NCBI GenBank assembly: GCA_903846015.1
Contig: CAIMZS010000124.1
Coordinates: 1-40,297, forward strand
DNA: 40,297 nucleotides
Source: an uncultured Anaerolineae bacterium
Lineage (GTDB): Bacteria > Chloroflexota > Anaerolineae > Anaerolineales > Villigracilaceae
Direction: 5' to 3'
Shown here: piece by piece, positions 8,699-17,442 of the stretch
Numbering within the stretch: the stretch's first letter is position 1
Layout: the number at the start of each line of letters is the position of its first letter
Translations under genes and position numbers: made by a program
The notes under the pieces: generated by a model
Seen by the model: only the letters and a program-made list of their open reading frames with translations
Database searches by the model: none
Told to the model about the DNA's origin: nothing

Positions 8699-11284
8699 TT
8701 AAAGTGATAGGGTGGCACTGGAGGCGAGCGCATCTGCCAGCTTGTGCTGCAACTGCTCCAGAAGATCTTTGAAGGAAGCAGCATCGTCTTTCGCAATCGC
8801 CATTTCTAAATTCTTTGCCGCTGAACGTAACTCGTCTGCGCCAATTGTGCCGGCCACCCCTTTGAGGGTGTGGGTCTGGCGCCTGGCAAGCTCAAGATTG
8901 TTATTCTCCACGGCAGCGCGAATCTCCAGGGCAGTATGTTCATGGCCCGCCATGAACAGCACCAGTAAACGCCGGTAGAGTGCTTTATTATTGCCCATGC
9001 GTGCCAGGGCGACTGCCGTGTTAATGGAGGTTTGCGTCGCCGGTAGTTCACCTGCTGCCTGCTTTTCAGAAACTGTGGCGGCGGTGTTTTTCATCTGCCG
9101 GATGGTTACCCAACGCACTAAGACTTTGGCAAGCTGGGTCATATTCACCGGTTTGGAGATGTAATCATCCATACCCGCTTCCAACGCTTTCCGGCGGTCG
9201 ACTTCCTGGGCGTTGGCGGTCATGGCGATAATCGGGAGATGGGTAGTGTCAAAGTGCGGTTCTTGCCGGATTTTGCTGGTTGCCTGGTAGCCATCCATGC
9301 CGGGCATTTGAATGTCCATCAGCACCACATCGAAATGTTCCTTCTTGACCATCTCTACCGCTTGCTCGCCATCATTGGCGATGGAAACCTTGATGCCCAT
9401 GGTCTGCAACAACTCCTTCGCCACCATCTGATTGATTTGATTGTCTTCTACTAACAAAACATGTTCATCACGCAGTTTTGCCAGGATGTCGCTGGAGAGA
9501 GGTTTGTTTTTTTGATTGTCGTTGAGCGGGTTCTGTTTCCCGAGTGCCTGCAGGATGCCATCCAAAAGTTGCGAACGCGTGATCGGCTTGATCAAATATC
9601 CACCCGGACCGTCTCCGCCGGTCTGCTTCATCATTTCTTCGGCGCTGATCAGCAGGATGACGGGAATTTTCATCAGGCTGGGGGATTCTTTGATGTGCCG
9701 AATGGATTGCGATCCGTCCATGCCGTTAGGCATGGGCCAGTCCATAAGAATCAATTGAAAGGCGGCCTGTGGTTGCTCCAGTTGTTCCAGCCCGGCCTGC
9801 ACCGATTGGGTAATCGTCACCTGGCAAGTGAAGGATTCCAGTGTACTTCGCAGGGCGGCCAATGTTTCGATATTGTCATCGATAACCAGAACCCGCAGTC
9901 CGCGCAGTTCAGGGGTAATTAAAAAGGGTGGTGGGTTTTCTGCGAGTGGGCAGCCGAACATGACCTCAAATGTGAAAACACTTCCATGTCCCAATTGGCT
10001 CTCAACCCTGATTTCGCCGCCCATGATTTTTACCAGGCGCTGGCTGATGGTCAGTCCCAGGCCGGAGCCGCCATATTTGCGGCTGGTGGAAGAATCGGCC
10101 TGGGTGAAGGCTTGAAACAGGTGTTCCAATTGGTCTACAGTCATTCCGATTCCGGTGTCGTGTACCGAGAATTCGATGGTGGCAAACCCGGTGGTTTGTT
10201 CGCGCAGCGTCGTCTTGACAATGACCTGGCCTTTTTCGGTAAATTTGATGGCATTCCCCACCAGGTTTATCAGCACCTGTTCCAAGCGTGAGGGGTCACC
10301 TGTCAGCAGGCGTGGGACATTTGGCGCGGTGTTGAAGATCAGTTCCAGGCCCTTTTCGTGGGCATGATATGCCACCGTGTTCGAGAGCCTGCCCAGCACC
10401 TCATCCAGGTTGAAATTTGCTGATTCGAGTTTCAGCTTTCCCGCTTCGATTTTCGAAAAATCCAGGATATCGTTGATGGTCGTCAGCAGGGTTTGGCCGG
10501 AAATTTGCAGGGTGTTCAGGTAGCTGCGTTGTTTGTCGGTTAGCTCGGTTTGCAGGACCAGTTGGGCCATACCCAGCACGCCGTTCAGGGGAGTGCGAAT
10601 TTCGTGGCTCATGACGGCCAGAAAATCACTTTTGGCGCGGTTGGCGGCCTCGGCTTGCCGTGTGGCAACAATCAGTTCGGCAGTGCGTTTCTGAACAAGG
10701 TCTTCCAGGTGGTCGTGGTATAGCAGCAGTTCTGCCTGGGCCCGTTTACGCTCGTTAATGTCCACCAGCACGGCCCGGCACTCGAGCCCGACTGAATCAT
10801 CTCGAATGGCTGACATCTGTACCCAAAACTCTGCGCCGCCTTTTTGCAGCTCGATTTCGCAAGTCTCTTTTTGCAGGCTATTAAATACTTTGTCCAGGAA
10901 TATCCTGAAGCTGGGACGCGAGCTCAGCGCAACATACTGCCAGAATAGCTGATGGATTAATCTGGCGCGGGCAATCCCCAGCAAGTTTGACCCGCTCAGG
11001 TTAATGCGCAGGATCGCGCCATCGCGCGCCAGGCTGATATAACCCACCGGCGCAAAATCGTAAAGGTCAGTGTAATGCGCGAGCGCAGACTCTGCATCTG
11101 CGCGTGAGAGCCTCAGTTCTTCGTTCTGTAATTCCAGTTCGATCTGGTGAACCTTCAGTTCGTGGATGAGACGCTGGTTGTCCATTTCTTCCACAGATTG
11201 AACCGGCTGGCTGCCTGCGCTCAATGCGGATTCGGCCTGGGCGCGTAGTTCGGTGGAGGTTGAGAACAGGGGTTTCTTTTTCAT
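8699..11284 (-). CDS. Hybrid sensor histidine kinase with PAS, two receivers and HPt
   Basis: 861 aa, cytosolic (no membrane segment). Domains in order: a helical N-terminal segment with [20 protein letters not shown] (41-60), PAS (about 65-180), HisKA with phosphoacceptor His227 in [10 protein letters not shown], an ATPase domain with N box [11 protein letters not shown] and G boxes DTGIGM and GGSGLGL (about 325-445), receiver 1 (Asp515), receiver 2 (Asp657) and HPt with His805 in RRQTHTLKG. All phosphorelay residues are present, so it should run a His-Asp-His relay. It is last in a leftward cluster after the CheB-CheR fusion and the broken cyclase gene. Its N-terminal module is a paralogue of that of the cyclase. 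Its stop lies at the junction with a transposase remnant, so the extreme C-terminus may have been altered. Confidence 0.92.
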   Translation of the reverse strand: MKKKPLFSTSTELRAQAESALSAGSQPVQSVEEMDNQRLIHELKVHQIELELQNEELRLSRADAESALAHYTDLYDFAPVGYISLARDGAILRINLSGSNLLGIARARLIHQLFWQYVALSSRPSFRIFLDKVFNSLQKETCEIELQKGGAEFWVQMSAIRDDSVGLECRAVLVDINERKRAQAELLLYHDHLEDLVQKRTAELIVATRQAEAANRAKSDFLAVMSHEIRTPLNGVLGMAQLVLQTELTDKQRSYLNTLQISGQTLLTTINDILDFSKIEAGKLKLESANFNLDEVLGRLSNTVAYHAHEKGLELIFNTAPNVPRLLTGDPSRLEQVLINLVGNAIKFTEKGQVIVKTTLREQTTGFATIEFSVHDTGIGMTVDQLEHLFQAFTQADSSTSRKYGGSGLGLTISQRLVKIMGGEIRVESQLGHGSVFTFEVMFGCPLAENPPPFLITPELRGLRVLVIDDNIETLAALRSTLESFTCQVTITQSVQAGLEQLEQPQAAFQLILMDWPMPNGMDGSQSIRHIKESPSLMKIPVILLISAEEMMKQTGGDGPGGYLIKPITRSQLLDGILQALGKQNPLNDNQKNKPLSSDILAKLRDEHVLLVEDNQINQMVAKELLQTMGIKVSIANDGEQAVEMVKKEHFDVVLMDIQMPGMDGYQATSKIRQEPHFDTTHLPIIAMTANAQEVDRRKALEAGMDDYISKPVNMTQLAKVLVRWVTIRQMKNTAATVSEKQAAGELPATQTSINTAVALARMGNNKALYRRLLVLFMAGHEHTALEIRAAVENNNLELARRQTHTLKGVAGTIGADELRSAAKNLEMAIAKDDAASFKDLLEQLQHKLADALASSATLSL

Positions 11285-11342
11285 GGCAGGTCGCTTGGAT
11301 TGAAAAGGTTTACGGTTAAATTCCAGGATTTGAAATCTTATT

Positions 11343-12086
11343 TTATTTTACATCAAAAATCATAGTGCAATTGCGCCCGGCTTTTTTGGCGGCGTAGAGG
11401 GCCTGGTCGGCACGTAGGAGTAGAGCTTCAATGCTATCGGACGGTAATGCTTCCCCATCGGAATTCAGGCCATGGGTATGGATCGTTTGCGCAATGCCTA
11501 TACTGATTGTCAGTTTGAGCGGGCCTTTGTCGGTATCTAACTGCATGGCGGCGATACTGGCGTGGATTCGTTCGGCCAGAGGCAGGGCTTCTTGCGCGGT
11601 GGTCTGCGGCAGCAGGATGACAAATTCGTCACCGCCATAGCGACCGATCAGATCGGCAGAACGGAGTTTGGCGCAGACAGCTTGGACGGTCTTAATGAGG
11701 GCCAGATCGCCGATGGCATGCCCGAAGGTGTCGTTGACGATTTTGAAAAGGTCAACATCAAAAAAAATCATCGAGAGCGGCGGTTGATAACGCATGGCAA
11801 CATCGAATTCGCGGACGGCGAGTTTTAGCAGGGAACGGTGATTGTGAATGCCGGTTAATGAATCGGTACTTGCCATCTGTTCCAGTTCGGCATTTAATGC
11901 GCGGATTTTTTCATCAATTTCAATGCGATCTGACACATTGCGAATATTACATTGAATGACTTTTTGGTTATCCACCCAGTAAACATTACTGATGAACTCA
12001 ACGCGGATCCAGTGCCCGTCAGCTGTTTCAAGCGGCAGGCCATCATAACGGACATAAAGATTCTCTTTTAACAATACCTTCGCCAA
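11343..12086 (-). pseudogene. 3' fragment of IS-interrupted PAS-PAS-GGDEF gene
   Basis: Encodes the end of a PAS domain (ENLYVRYDGLPLETADGHWI and following) and a complete GGDEF domain with DxLTGxxN-like STDSLTGIHNHRS and active loop RYGGDEFVILLP. This is the region that makes cyclic di-GMP. Inhibitory-site residue Arg cannot be confirmed. The open frame runs into the IS end, where TTG 12084-12086 could serve as a start, giving 247 aa. Genuine gene sequence begins at about 12070. A truncated cyclase could still be made from an IS-borne start, but normal PAS control would be lost. Confidence 0.85.
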
Positions 12087-13527
12087 AATTAGTTGAATGA
12101 AATAGGGCTTTTCGAGTAAAGTTGAAGTCTTCCAAAACCCAACTTACCCGAGAAGCCCATGCCAGAGATTTTAGCACTATTACAGAACATAGCACCTCTT
12201 TTAGAGAAAACGACTTTGCGCCAGATGAGCCACGTCATTTTGGGCATGCTGACGGCCAATGGACGGGTAACCATGCTGGGTCTCTCCCGCTGGACTGAGA
12301 AAGGTGGCAGTTATCGGACCATCCAGCGCTTCTACCAAAGCACGCTGATGTGGAGTGCCATCCACTGGTTCTTATTTCGAGAACGGTTCTTGAGGCCTGT
12401 CGACGAATATATTGGAGCCGGAGATGAAACGGTCACCAGCAAAGCCGGAAAGAAAACGTACGGACTGGACCGTTTCTTTGCGGGCCTGCAACAAAAGGTC
12501 ATTCCAGGCATCTCGTTTTTTGTCTTTTCCTTGATAAACGTCAACGAAGAGCATTCTTATCCGTTGCAGGCGACCCAAATCATCAAAAGTGCCGAAGAAA
12601 AAGCAGCCAGCAAGGCCAAAGCGGAAGCCAGAAAGGTCAAGCCGATCGGTGAAAAGAAAAAACCGGGCCGTCCCAAAGGCAGCAAGAACAAAGATAAGCA
12701 ATCCGTCGTACTCAATGCTGAATCGTTGCGCATCCAAAGCGCACTGAAAAATTTTATTGCTACACTTGGTGTTTTCATCACTTTGAGATATGTAGCCCTA
12801 GATGGACATTTCGGCAACTATCCCAGCGCCTGGATGGTCAGACAAGAGAAATTGCACTTGATTTCCAAATTACGGTCCGACGCAGCGCTCAAAATAGCTT
12901 TTGTCGGCGAACATCCTGGTCCGGGTGCAAAGCCCAAGTATGGCGCAAAAATCGATGTTCACAAACTGGACATCCAATACTGGCAAGAAGCATCTTTCAA
13001 AGACGGTCTCCGAACCGACATCTACCAGGGCCAGTTCTGCAACACAGAGTTTGATTTTCCACTCAACGTGGTTATCATCATCAAGACCAATCTGATAACG
13101 AAAGCGCAGGCGCATGTGATTTTGTTCAGCACCGATTTGGATTTGGCTTACGACAAAATCATAAAATTCTACAGCCTGCGCTTCCAAATCGAGTTCAATT
13201 TTCGTGATGCCAAGCAGTATTGGGGCTTGGAAGATTTCATGAATGTCACGGAGACAGCGGTCACCAATGCGGTTAACCTGTCGTTTTTCATGGTCAACTT
13301 CAGCCATGCATTATTAGAGCCTTTACGAGAACACAATCCGGATTACAGCGTTTTGGACTTAAAATCGCGCTATCGCGGCTATCGTTATGCCGCCGAAACA
13401 ATAAAAATGCTTTCGGAAAAACCTGATGCCATTTTATTGGCCGAGATATTTCAACATATTGCCCGTTTAGGCGCTATTCACCCGGCCTTTCTGCCGGTTT
13501 CAAGCCAGTAATTGGCGAAGGTATTGT
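12071..13527 (+). mobile_element. Complete IS element, 1457 bp, IS4/IS701-superfamily type
   Basis: The ends are 16-bp perfect inverted repeats ACAATACCTTCGCCAA (12071-12086 and 13512-13527). They are flanked by the direct repeat TTTA (12067-12070 and 13528-13531), a 4-bp target duplication. The element carries one transposase gene that ends directly before the right end. Removing the element and one TTTA joins codons FIELK and ENLYV of the host gene in frame, which fixes both boundaries. A 4-bp duplication of the form YTNA is what I recall for IS701-type elements. The family name is an inference; the boundaries are seen directly. Confidence 0.93.
12159..13511 (+). CDS. IS transposase (DDE type, IS4/IS701 superfamily)
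   Basis: 450 aa and apparently intact. Catalytic positions can be proposed: first Asp in GAGDETVTS (about residue 90), second Asp in YVALDGHFG (about 213) and Glu in the YREK-type helix YSLRFQIEFNFRDAKQ (about 345). A lysine-rich segment (EEKAASKAKAEARKVKP to KKPGRPKGSKNKD, about 145-180) separates the first and second Asp and probably aids DNA binding; it contains an AT-hook-like GRPKG. The gene lies on the strand opposite to the host gene. It starts 88 bases inside the left end, and its stop abuts the right inverted repeat. Confidence 0.92.
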   Translation: MPEILALLQNIAPLLEKTTLRQMSHVILGMLTANGRVTMLGLSRWTEKGGSYRTIQRFYQSTLMWSAIHWFLFRERFLRPVDEYIGAGDETVTSKAGKKTYGLDRFFAGLQQKVIPGISFFVFSLINVNEEHSYPLQATQIIKSAEEKAASKAKAEARKVKPIGEKKKPGRPKGSKNKDKQSVVLNAESLRIQSALKNFIATLGVFITLRYVALDGHFGNYPSAWMVRQEKLHLISKLRSDAALKIAFVGEHPGPGAKPKYGAKIDVHKLDIQYWQEASFKDGLRTDIYQGQFCNTEFDFPLNVVIIIKTNLITKAQAHVILFSTDLDLAYDKIIKFYSLRFQIEFNFRDAKQYWGLEDFMNVTETAVTNAVNLSFFMVNFSHALLEPLREHNPDYSVLDLKSRYRGYRYAAETIKMLSEKPDAILLAEIFQHIARLGAIHPAFLPVSSQ

Positions 13528-14303
13528 TTTAACTCGATAAATTTTTCCTTGTTTGCGGCGATATCCTGGAAGATTCCAATCTCCCAGATCTCTTTTTCAA
13601 GGAACATGTTGTGGGAATAGCCCAGTAAATTGATTAAATAGGGATTTACATCCATGATCTTTCCGCTTTCTGCATCCAGGATCAGGACTCCGTCTCGCGC
13701 TGTTTCAAACAGGCGGCGATAGCGGACTTCCGAGGCAACCAGCTTTTCTTCAGTCCGTTTGCGCTCGGTGATATCCATTACCACGGCCTGACACTCTATT
13801 GTTTGCGCCGTGCTGCAACTGGCTTCGATCTGCACGCACACTGCAGCGCCATTGATCAGCAGGGCAACTTCGCAGGTCTGTTTCTCCGGGCTTGCAAATA
13901 CTGTTTTTAGAAATGAGTTGAAAATCTGGCTTGATTGTCTGGCGAGATACTGCCCGAAGCGGCGCTTGATTAGTTTGGCGCGTGCCTGACCGAGCAGGGT
14001 TGCCCCGGCCAGGTTGGCTTGCCAGATTTCACCGCCCGGCCCGAGGGTAAAGTAGCCCACCGGCGCAAAATCATACAGATCGGTATACTGGCGTAGAAGT
14101 GTTTCAACTTCCGCGCGTGATCGGATCAATTCGTTATTTTGCAGCTCCAGTTCGATCTGATGCATCTGCAGTTCTTCAAGCACGTGCTGGTTGTCTGCTT
14201 CGTTCAGCGTTTGAGCCACATGAGAGCGTTTTTTCAAAATGGCTTCGGCCTGGGAGCGTATTTCAGGAATAGCAGCTGGAGTTGGAATTGATTTCTTGGG
14301 CAT
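13500..14303 (-). pseudogene. 5' fragment of IS-interrupted PAS-PAS-GGDEF gene
   Basis: The first 259 codons are genuine. They encode a helical segment ([20 protein letters not shown]), PAS 1 (about 70-180, ending DITERKRTEEK) and the first part of PAS 2 (VRYRRLFETARDGVLILDAE and on to FIELK). The last eight codons (QYLRQLLA) come from the IS end and lead to a stop at 13500. Joined with the 3' part, the ancestral protein would be 499 aa: PAS-PAS-GGDEF. The start ATG lies 15 bases after the stop of the CheB-CheR fusion gene, so the two were one operon. The N-terminal 180 residues are clearly similar to those of the hybrid kinase at 8699-11284. Confidence 0.9.
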
Positions 14304-14318
14304 CGATTGCGGTTCCCT

Positions 14319-16937
14319 TTACTTGTTTTTCAGTAACTCGCGCAGGCGCGCTTCGCTGGCGCGCAGCTCAGCTTCCAGCTTTTTGGATGTGGTAATATCT
14401 GTAAAGGTGATCACAACCCCGTCAATTTTATTCTCAAGGGTGCGGTAGGGTAAGATGCAAGCCAAAAACCAATTTCCATCCGGGGTGGCAATCTCCCGTT
14501 CCACTTTGATCAGCGTGCGCAGCACCTCACGGGTTTCATCTGCCAGCTGCGGGTAGAGCAGGGATGAGGCGATATCAGTGACCGGACGGCCCACATCGCC
14601 AGCGATTAACCTGGTAACAATGGACGTCTGACTGGTGAAGCGCCGCACGCGCAGCTCAGTATCCAGGAAGAGTGTGGCAATCTTGCTGCTGTCCAGCAGG
14701 TTTTTCATGTCATTGTTGGTGTTTGAAAGCTGACCGACCCTGGCTTGCAGCTCGTTGTTAACCGTTTGCAATTCCTCGTTCATCGATTCCATCTCTTCTT
14801 TAGAGGTGGTCAACTCTTCATTGGTGGACTGGAGTTCTTCATTGCTGGATTGTAATTCCTCATTGGCAGATTTGAGCTCCTCCTGCGAGGTCTGCATCTC
14901 TTCGCGCACATTCTGGATATCCTGGCGGGCGTGATTGAGTTCAAGTTCCAGTTCTTCGTTATGTTCGCTGGTGAGGACGGTGTGGGGCTGTGACAAGTTT
15001 ACGGTTTTTACCTGAGGCGGCAGTTCCACGTCGGTAAAGGTAATCAGCAACATTTCGCGCATGTTTTCGGATTCGCCAAATGGATGAAGGGTAACGTCCA
15101 CCATTTGCGTGCCGCCATTGGTATCGACTGCCAGGCCTTTGATGGTCAGTTCGCCTTTTTCGCGCAGGACTTTATGATAAGCGCTGCTTAATTCATGCCG
15201 CAGGCCGTCGCGCGCCATGGAGATGATGTTCCAGTTGACTTTTCCCGAAGCGGGTTCCAGGTATTTCCCCGTTCGCCCGCTGATATAGAGAATGTCACCG
15301 TGCGCATTGGTCACGACCGCTGCCGGAGAGTATTTTTGAATGAGCAGTTTTTCCACCTGGGTTTGCAGGCTGGCTGGCGTTTTCTCAGGTCTGGGCGCGA
15401 TAGCCTGGGTCGACGGAAACGCGGATGGGAATTCGACTCGTTCTTTTTGAAGAGCGGGAATTGGCATTTGCCGGTAGATGCGGATTTTGTCATCCAGGGC
15501 TTTGAACAGGTTGGTAAAACTGCCGATTGTCTCTGTGTTTCCCAGGATCAGGAAACCGCCCGGGTTCAAACTGTAGTGAAAGAGTGGTATCAGTTTTATT
15601 TGTAGTTCAGAGGTCAGGTAGATCAGCAGGTTGCGGCAGCTAATTAAATCCAAGCGGGTAAAAGGAGGATCCATGATCAGGTTCTGCTGCGCAAAGATGA
15701 CCATCTCGCGGATGGATTTGGATACCCGGTAACCGCGTTCTGTGGGAACAAAGAATCGTTCCAGGCGTTCCGCCGAGACATCCGCGGCGATATCCTCAGA
15801 AAAGATACCTTCGCGAGCTTTGACGATGGCATCCTGATCCAGGTCTGTAGCGAAGATTTGCAGGTTGACCATTCTGGCGGGTTTGAGCTCATCGAGCGCT
15901 TCCTTAAACAGGATGGCCAGAGAATAAGCTTCTTCACCGCTGGAACAGGCTGGCACCCAGGCGCGCAAGACCTGGTTTGTCGACTGTCCGTTCAGCAATG
16001 TGGGCAGAGCTGCGCTTTTCAATAATTCCCAGGCGGTCGGATCGCGGAAGAAATTTGTCACCCCAATCAGCAGCTCGCGGAACAGCAGTTCCAGCTCCTG
16101 AGGATTTCCCTGCAGGTAGCGCAGGTAGCTGGCAATCCTGTCAATTTGATGCAATCCCATGCGCCGCTCGATGCGACGGTATAGGGTGTTCTTTTTGTAG
16201 AGTGAAAAATCATGGCCGGTTTGAGCGCGTAACAAAAGCACCACTTTTTCAAGGGTGCTCTCGGTTTTTTCGTTTTCACTCAGATCGGGTTGGGTGATCA
16301 GCGGGGCATACTGGAGATAGGCAAGGATGCGGGCGGGCAGGGCTTCAACCGGTGCGACGACATCCGCCAGCCCGGCTTCGATGGCGCTGACCGGCATGCC
16401 GTTAAATTTTGCCGAGGCGGGTTCCTGCACAAATGCCACGCCTGCTTTTTCCTTGATGGCGCGCAAGCCCAACGTACCGTCTGAGCCCATGCCCGAAAGG
16501 ATTACGCCGATGCTGTATTCCAACTGGTCGGCGGCCAGTGAGCGGAAGAAGAAATCGATCGGCAGGCGCTGACCGCGTGGCCCAAGCGGTTCCTGCAGGT
16601 GCAGCACGCCGTGCAGTATTGACATGTCGTTGTTAGGGGGGATCAAGTATACGCAGTTTGGAACAATTGTGGTGCGGTCTTTGACCTGCACAACTTGCAT
16701 GTCTGTACAGCGCTGCAGCAGTTCCACCATGATGCCCTTGTGGTTTGGGTCGAGATGCTGGACAATGACAACGGCGAGGCCACTGTCCACAGGTATGTTG
16801 CGGAGGAATAATTCCAGGGCTTCCAGTCCTCCAGCGGATGCGCCGATGGCGACGATCGGAAAACTGGCAGGGGGTATCAACGGCGGCGCATCCAGCTCGC
16901 TGGGTGGTTCAGGCATCATTTTCTTTTTATTGGTCAT
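14319..16937 (-). CDS. CheB-CheR-PAS fusion protein
   Basis: 872 aa from ATG 16935-16937 (a GTG 12 bases upstream is also possible). Domains in order: CheB methylesterase (about 27-205) with catalytic Ser34 (GASAGG), His61 (QHLDPNH) and Asp153 (SGMGSDGT); CheR methyltransferase (about 225-490) with FFRDPTAWELL and the SAM-binding VPACSSGEEAYSLA; a PAS-like segment (about 520-640); a long coiled coil of NEELQS/T-type heptads (about 660-740); and a final PAS (about 745-855). No receiver and no kinase domain is present. Such fusions are known in environmental bacteria and probably modify or sense signalling partners rather than flagellar chemoreceptors. It leads the cluster with the cyclase and hybrid kinase. 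Confidence 0.93.
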   Translation of the reverse strand: MTNKKKMMPEPPSELDAPPLIPPASFPIVAIGASAGGLEALELFLRNIPVDSGLAVVIVQHLDPNHKGIMVELLQRCTDMQVVQVKDRTTIVPNCVYLIPPNNDMSILHGVLHLQEPLGPRGQRLPIDFFFRSLAADQLEYSIGVILSGMGSDGTLGLRAIKEKAGVAFVQEPASAKFNGMPVSAIEAGLADVVAPVEALPARILAYLQYAPLITQPDLSENEKTESTLEKVVLLLRAQTGHDFSLYKKNTLYRRIERRMGLHQIDRIASYLRYLQGNPQELELLFRELLIGVTNFFRDPTAWELLKSAALPTLLNGQSTNQVLRAWVPACSSGEEAYSLAILFKEALDELKPARMVNLQIFATDLDQDAIVKAREGIFSEDIAADVSAERLERFFVPTERGYRVSKSIREMVIFAQQNLIMDPPFTRLDLISCRNLLIYLTSELQIKLIPLFHYSLNPGGFLILGNTETIGSFTNLFKALDDKIRIYRQMPIPALQKERVEFPSAFPSTQAIAPRPEKTPASLQTQVEKLLIQKYSPAAVVTNAHGDILYISGRTGKYLEPASGKVNWNIISMARDGLRHELSSAYHKVLREKGELTIKGLAVDTNGGTQMVDVTLHPFGESENMREMLLITFTDVELPPQVKTVNLSQPHTVLTSEHNEELELELNHARQDIQNVREEMQTSQEELKSANEELQSSNEELQSTNEELTTSKEEMESMNEELQTVNNELQARVGQLSNTNNDMKNLLDSSKIATLFLDTELRVRRFTSQTSIVTRLIAGDVGRPVTDIASSLLYPQLADETREVLRTLIKVEREIATPDGNWFLACILPYRTLENKIDGVVITFTDITTSKKLEAELRASEARLRELLKNK

Positions 16938-17297
16938 GGCTGCACCCACTCAAATTGTGTAATGATTCGCAAAAAAATATTATTATTGCCAGGGTTGAAT
17001 AACTCGCAGGGCGAAAACCACCTTCTGATGACATGTAAGCCCTGGAGCTGTCTGTATCGTCAGCTTTAGTTGACTTTCACACCGTAAAGGAGGCTTCGGC
17101 CTGCCGGAACAAGTCCGGCAAGTTGCCCAGGAATACCTGGTGCGCCTGGTGCTCATTGTTTAAAAAAAGGTTTTTACAATGGTTTCTTATTATGGTATCA
17201 CGTTTCATTCGCTATTGAAATGGATGTTTTACCATAGTTCTGCCATTCCCAAAATCAGCATCCCCCGTCGCCGTTGTCATCCGCTTAAACGGAGATT

Positions 17298-17320
17298 GCG
17301 ATGGTCCCGGTTCCCGCATG
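17298..17320 (-). repeat. Dispersed repeat copy (variant A)
   Basis: Read on the minus strand, GGGAACCGGGACCATCGC differs from the copies at 6216 and 34854 by one internal base over the core. Confidence 0.65.
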
Positions 17321-17395
17321 AGGCCACGACCGGCATGGAACAAGAATGCGGGTGAGGGCAGTGCCATTATCGGGTTAAAACAATCTTAAATTTAT

Positions 17396-17424
17396 TCGAA
17401 AAACCCACCCCCGGAGAGTATAAT
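17396..17424 (+). promoter_or_regulatory. Candidate promoter of the NarL-type kinase operon
   Basis: TATAAT at 17419-17424 with TCGAAA (four of six matches to the -35 consensus) 17 bases upstream. Transcription would begin near 17431, about 12 bases before the ATG. No ribosome-binding site sits at normal distance, so the mRNA may be almost leaderless. Confidence 0.4.
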
Positions 17425-17442
17425 TATCCAAACATTTATTAT

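Larger units (their letters stand above)
16950..17442. other. Divergent intergenic region between two signalling operons
   Basis: About 490 bases. Seen: a short stem TGCCGGA-ACAAG-TCCGGCA (about 17102-17120), a CCAGG-AATA-CCTGG stem nearby, a dispersed repeat copy at 17298-17320, and a promoter candidate just before the rightward kinase gene. A leftward 57-codon frame (16983-17156) has no ribosome-binding site and is not called. I looked for cyclic di-GMP riboswitch landmarks and saw none. Confidence 0.5.

Noticed and set aside
12071..13527. AACAATACCTTCGCCAA at both IS ends read as a long target duplication
   Set aside because: The two copies are in inverse orientation, so they are the terminal inverted repeats; the true duplication is the flanking TTTA.
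16983..17156. 57-codon minus-strand ORF with four Cys between the signalling operons
   Set aside because: No ribosome-binding site, no recognisable zinc motif and unusual composition; a chance frame is more likely.
16950..17442. Cyclic di-GMP riboswitch near the GGDEF operon
   Set aside because: Stems are present but the conserved GEMM landmarks are not seen.
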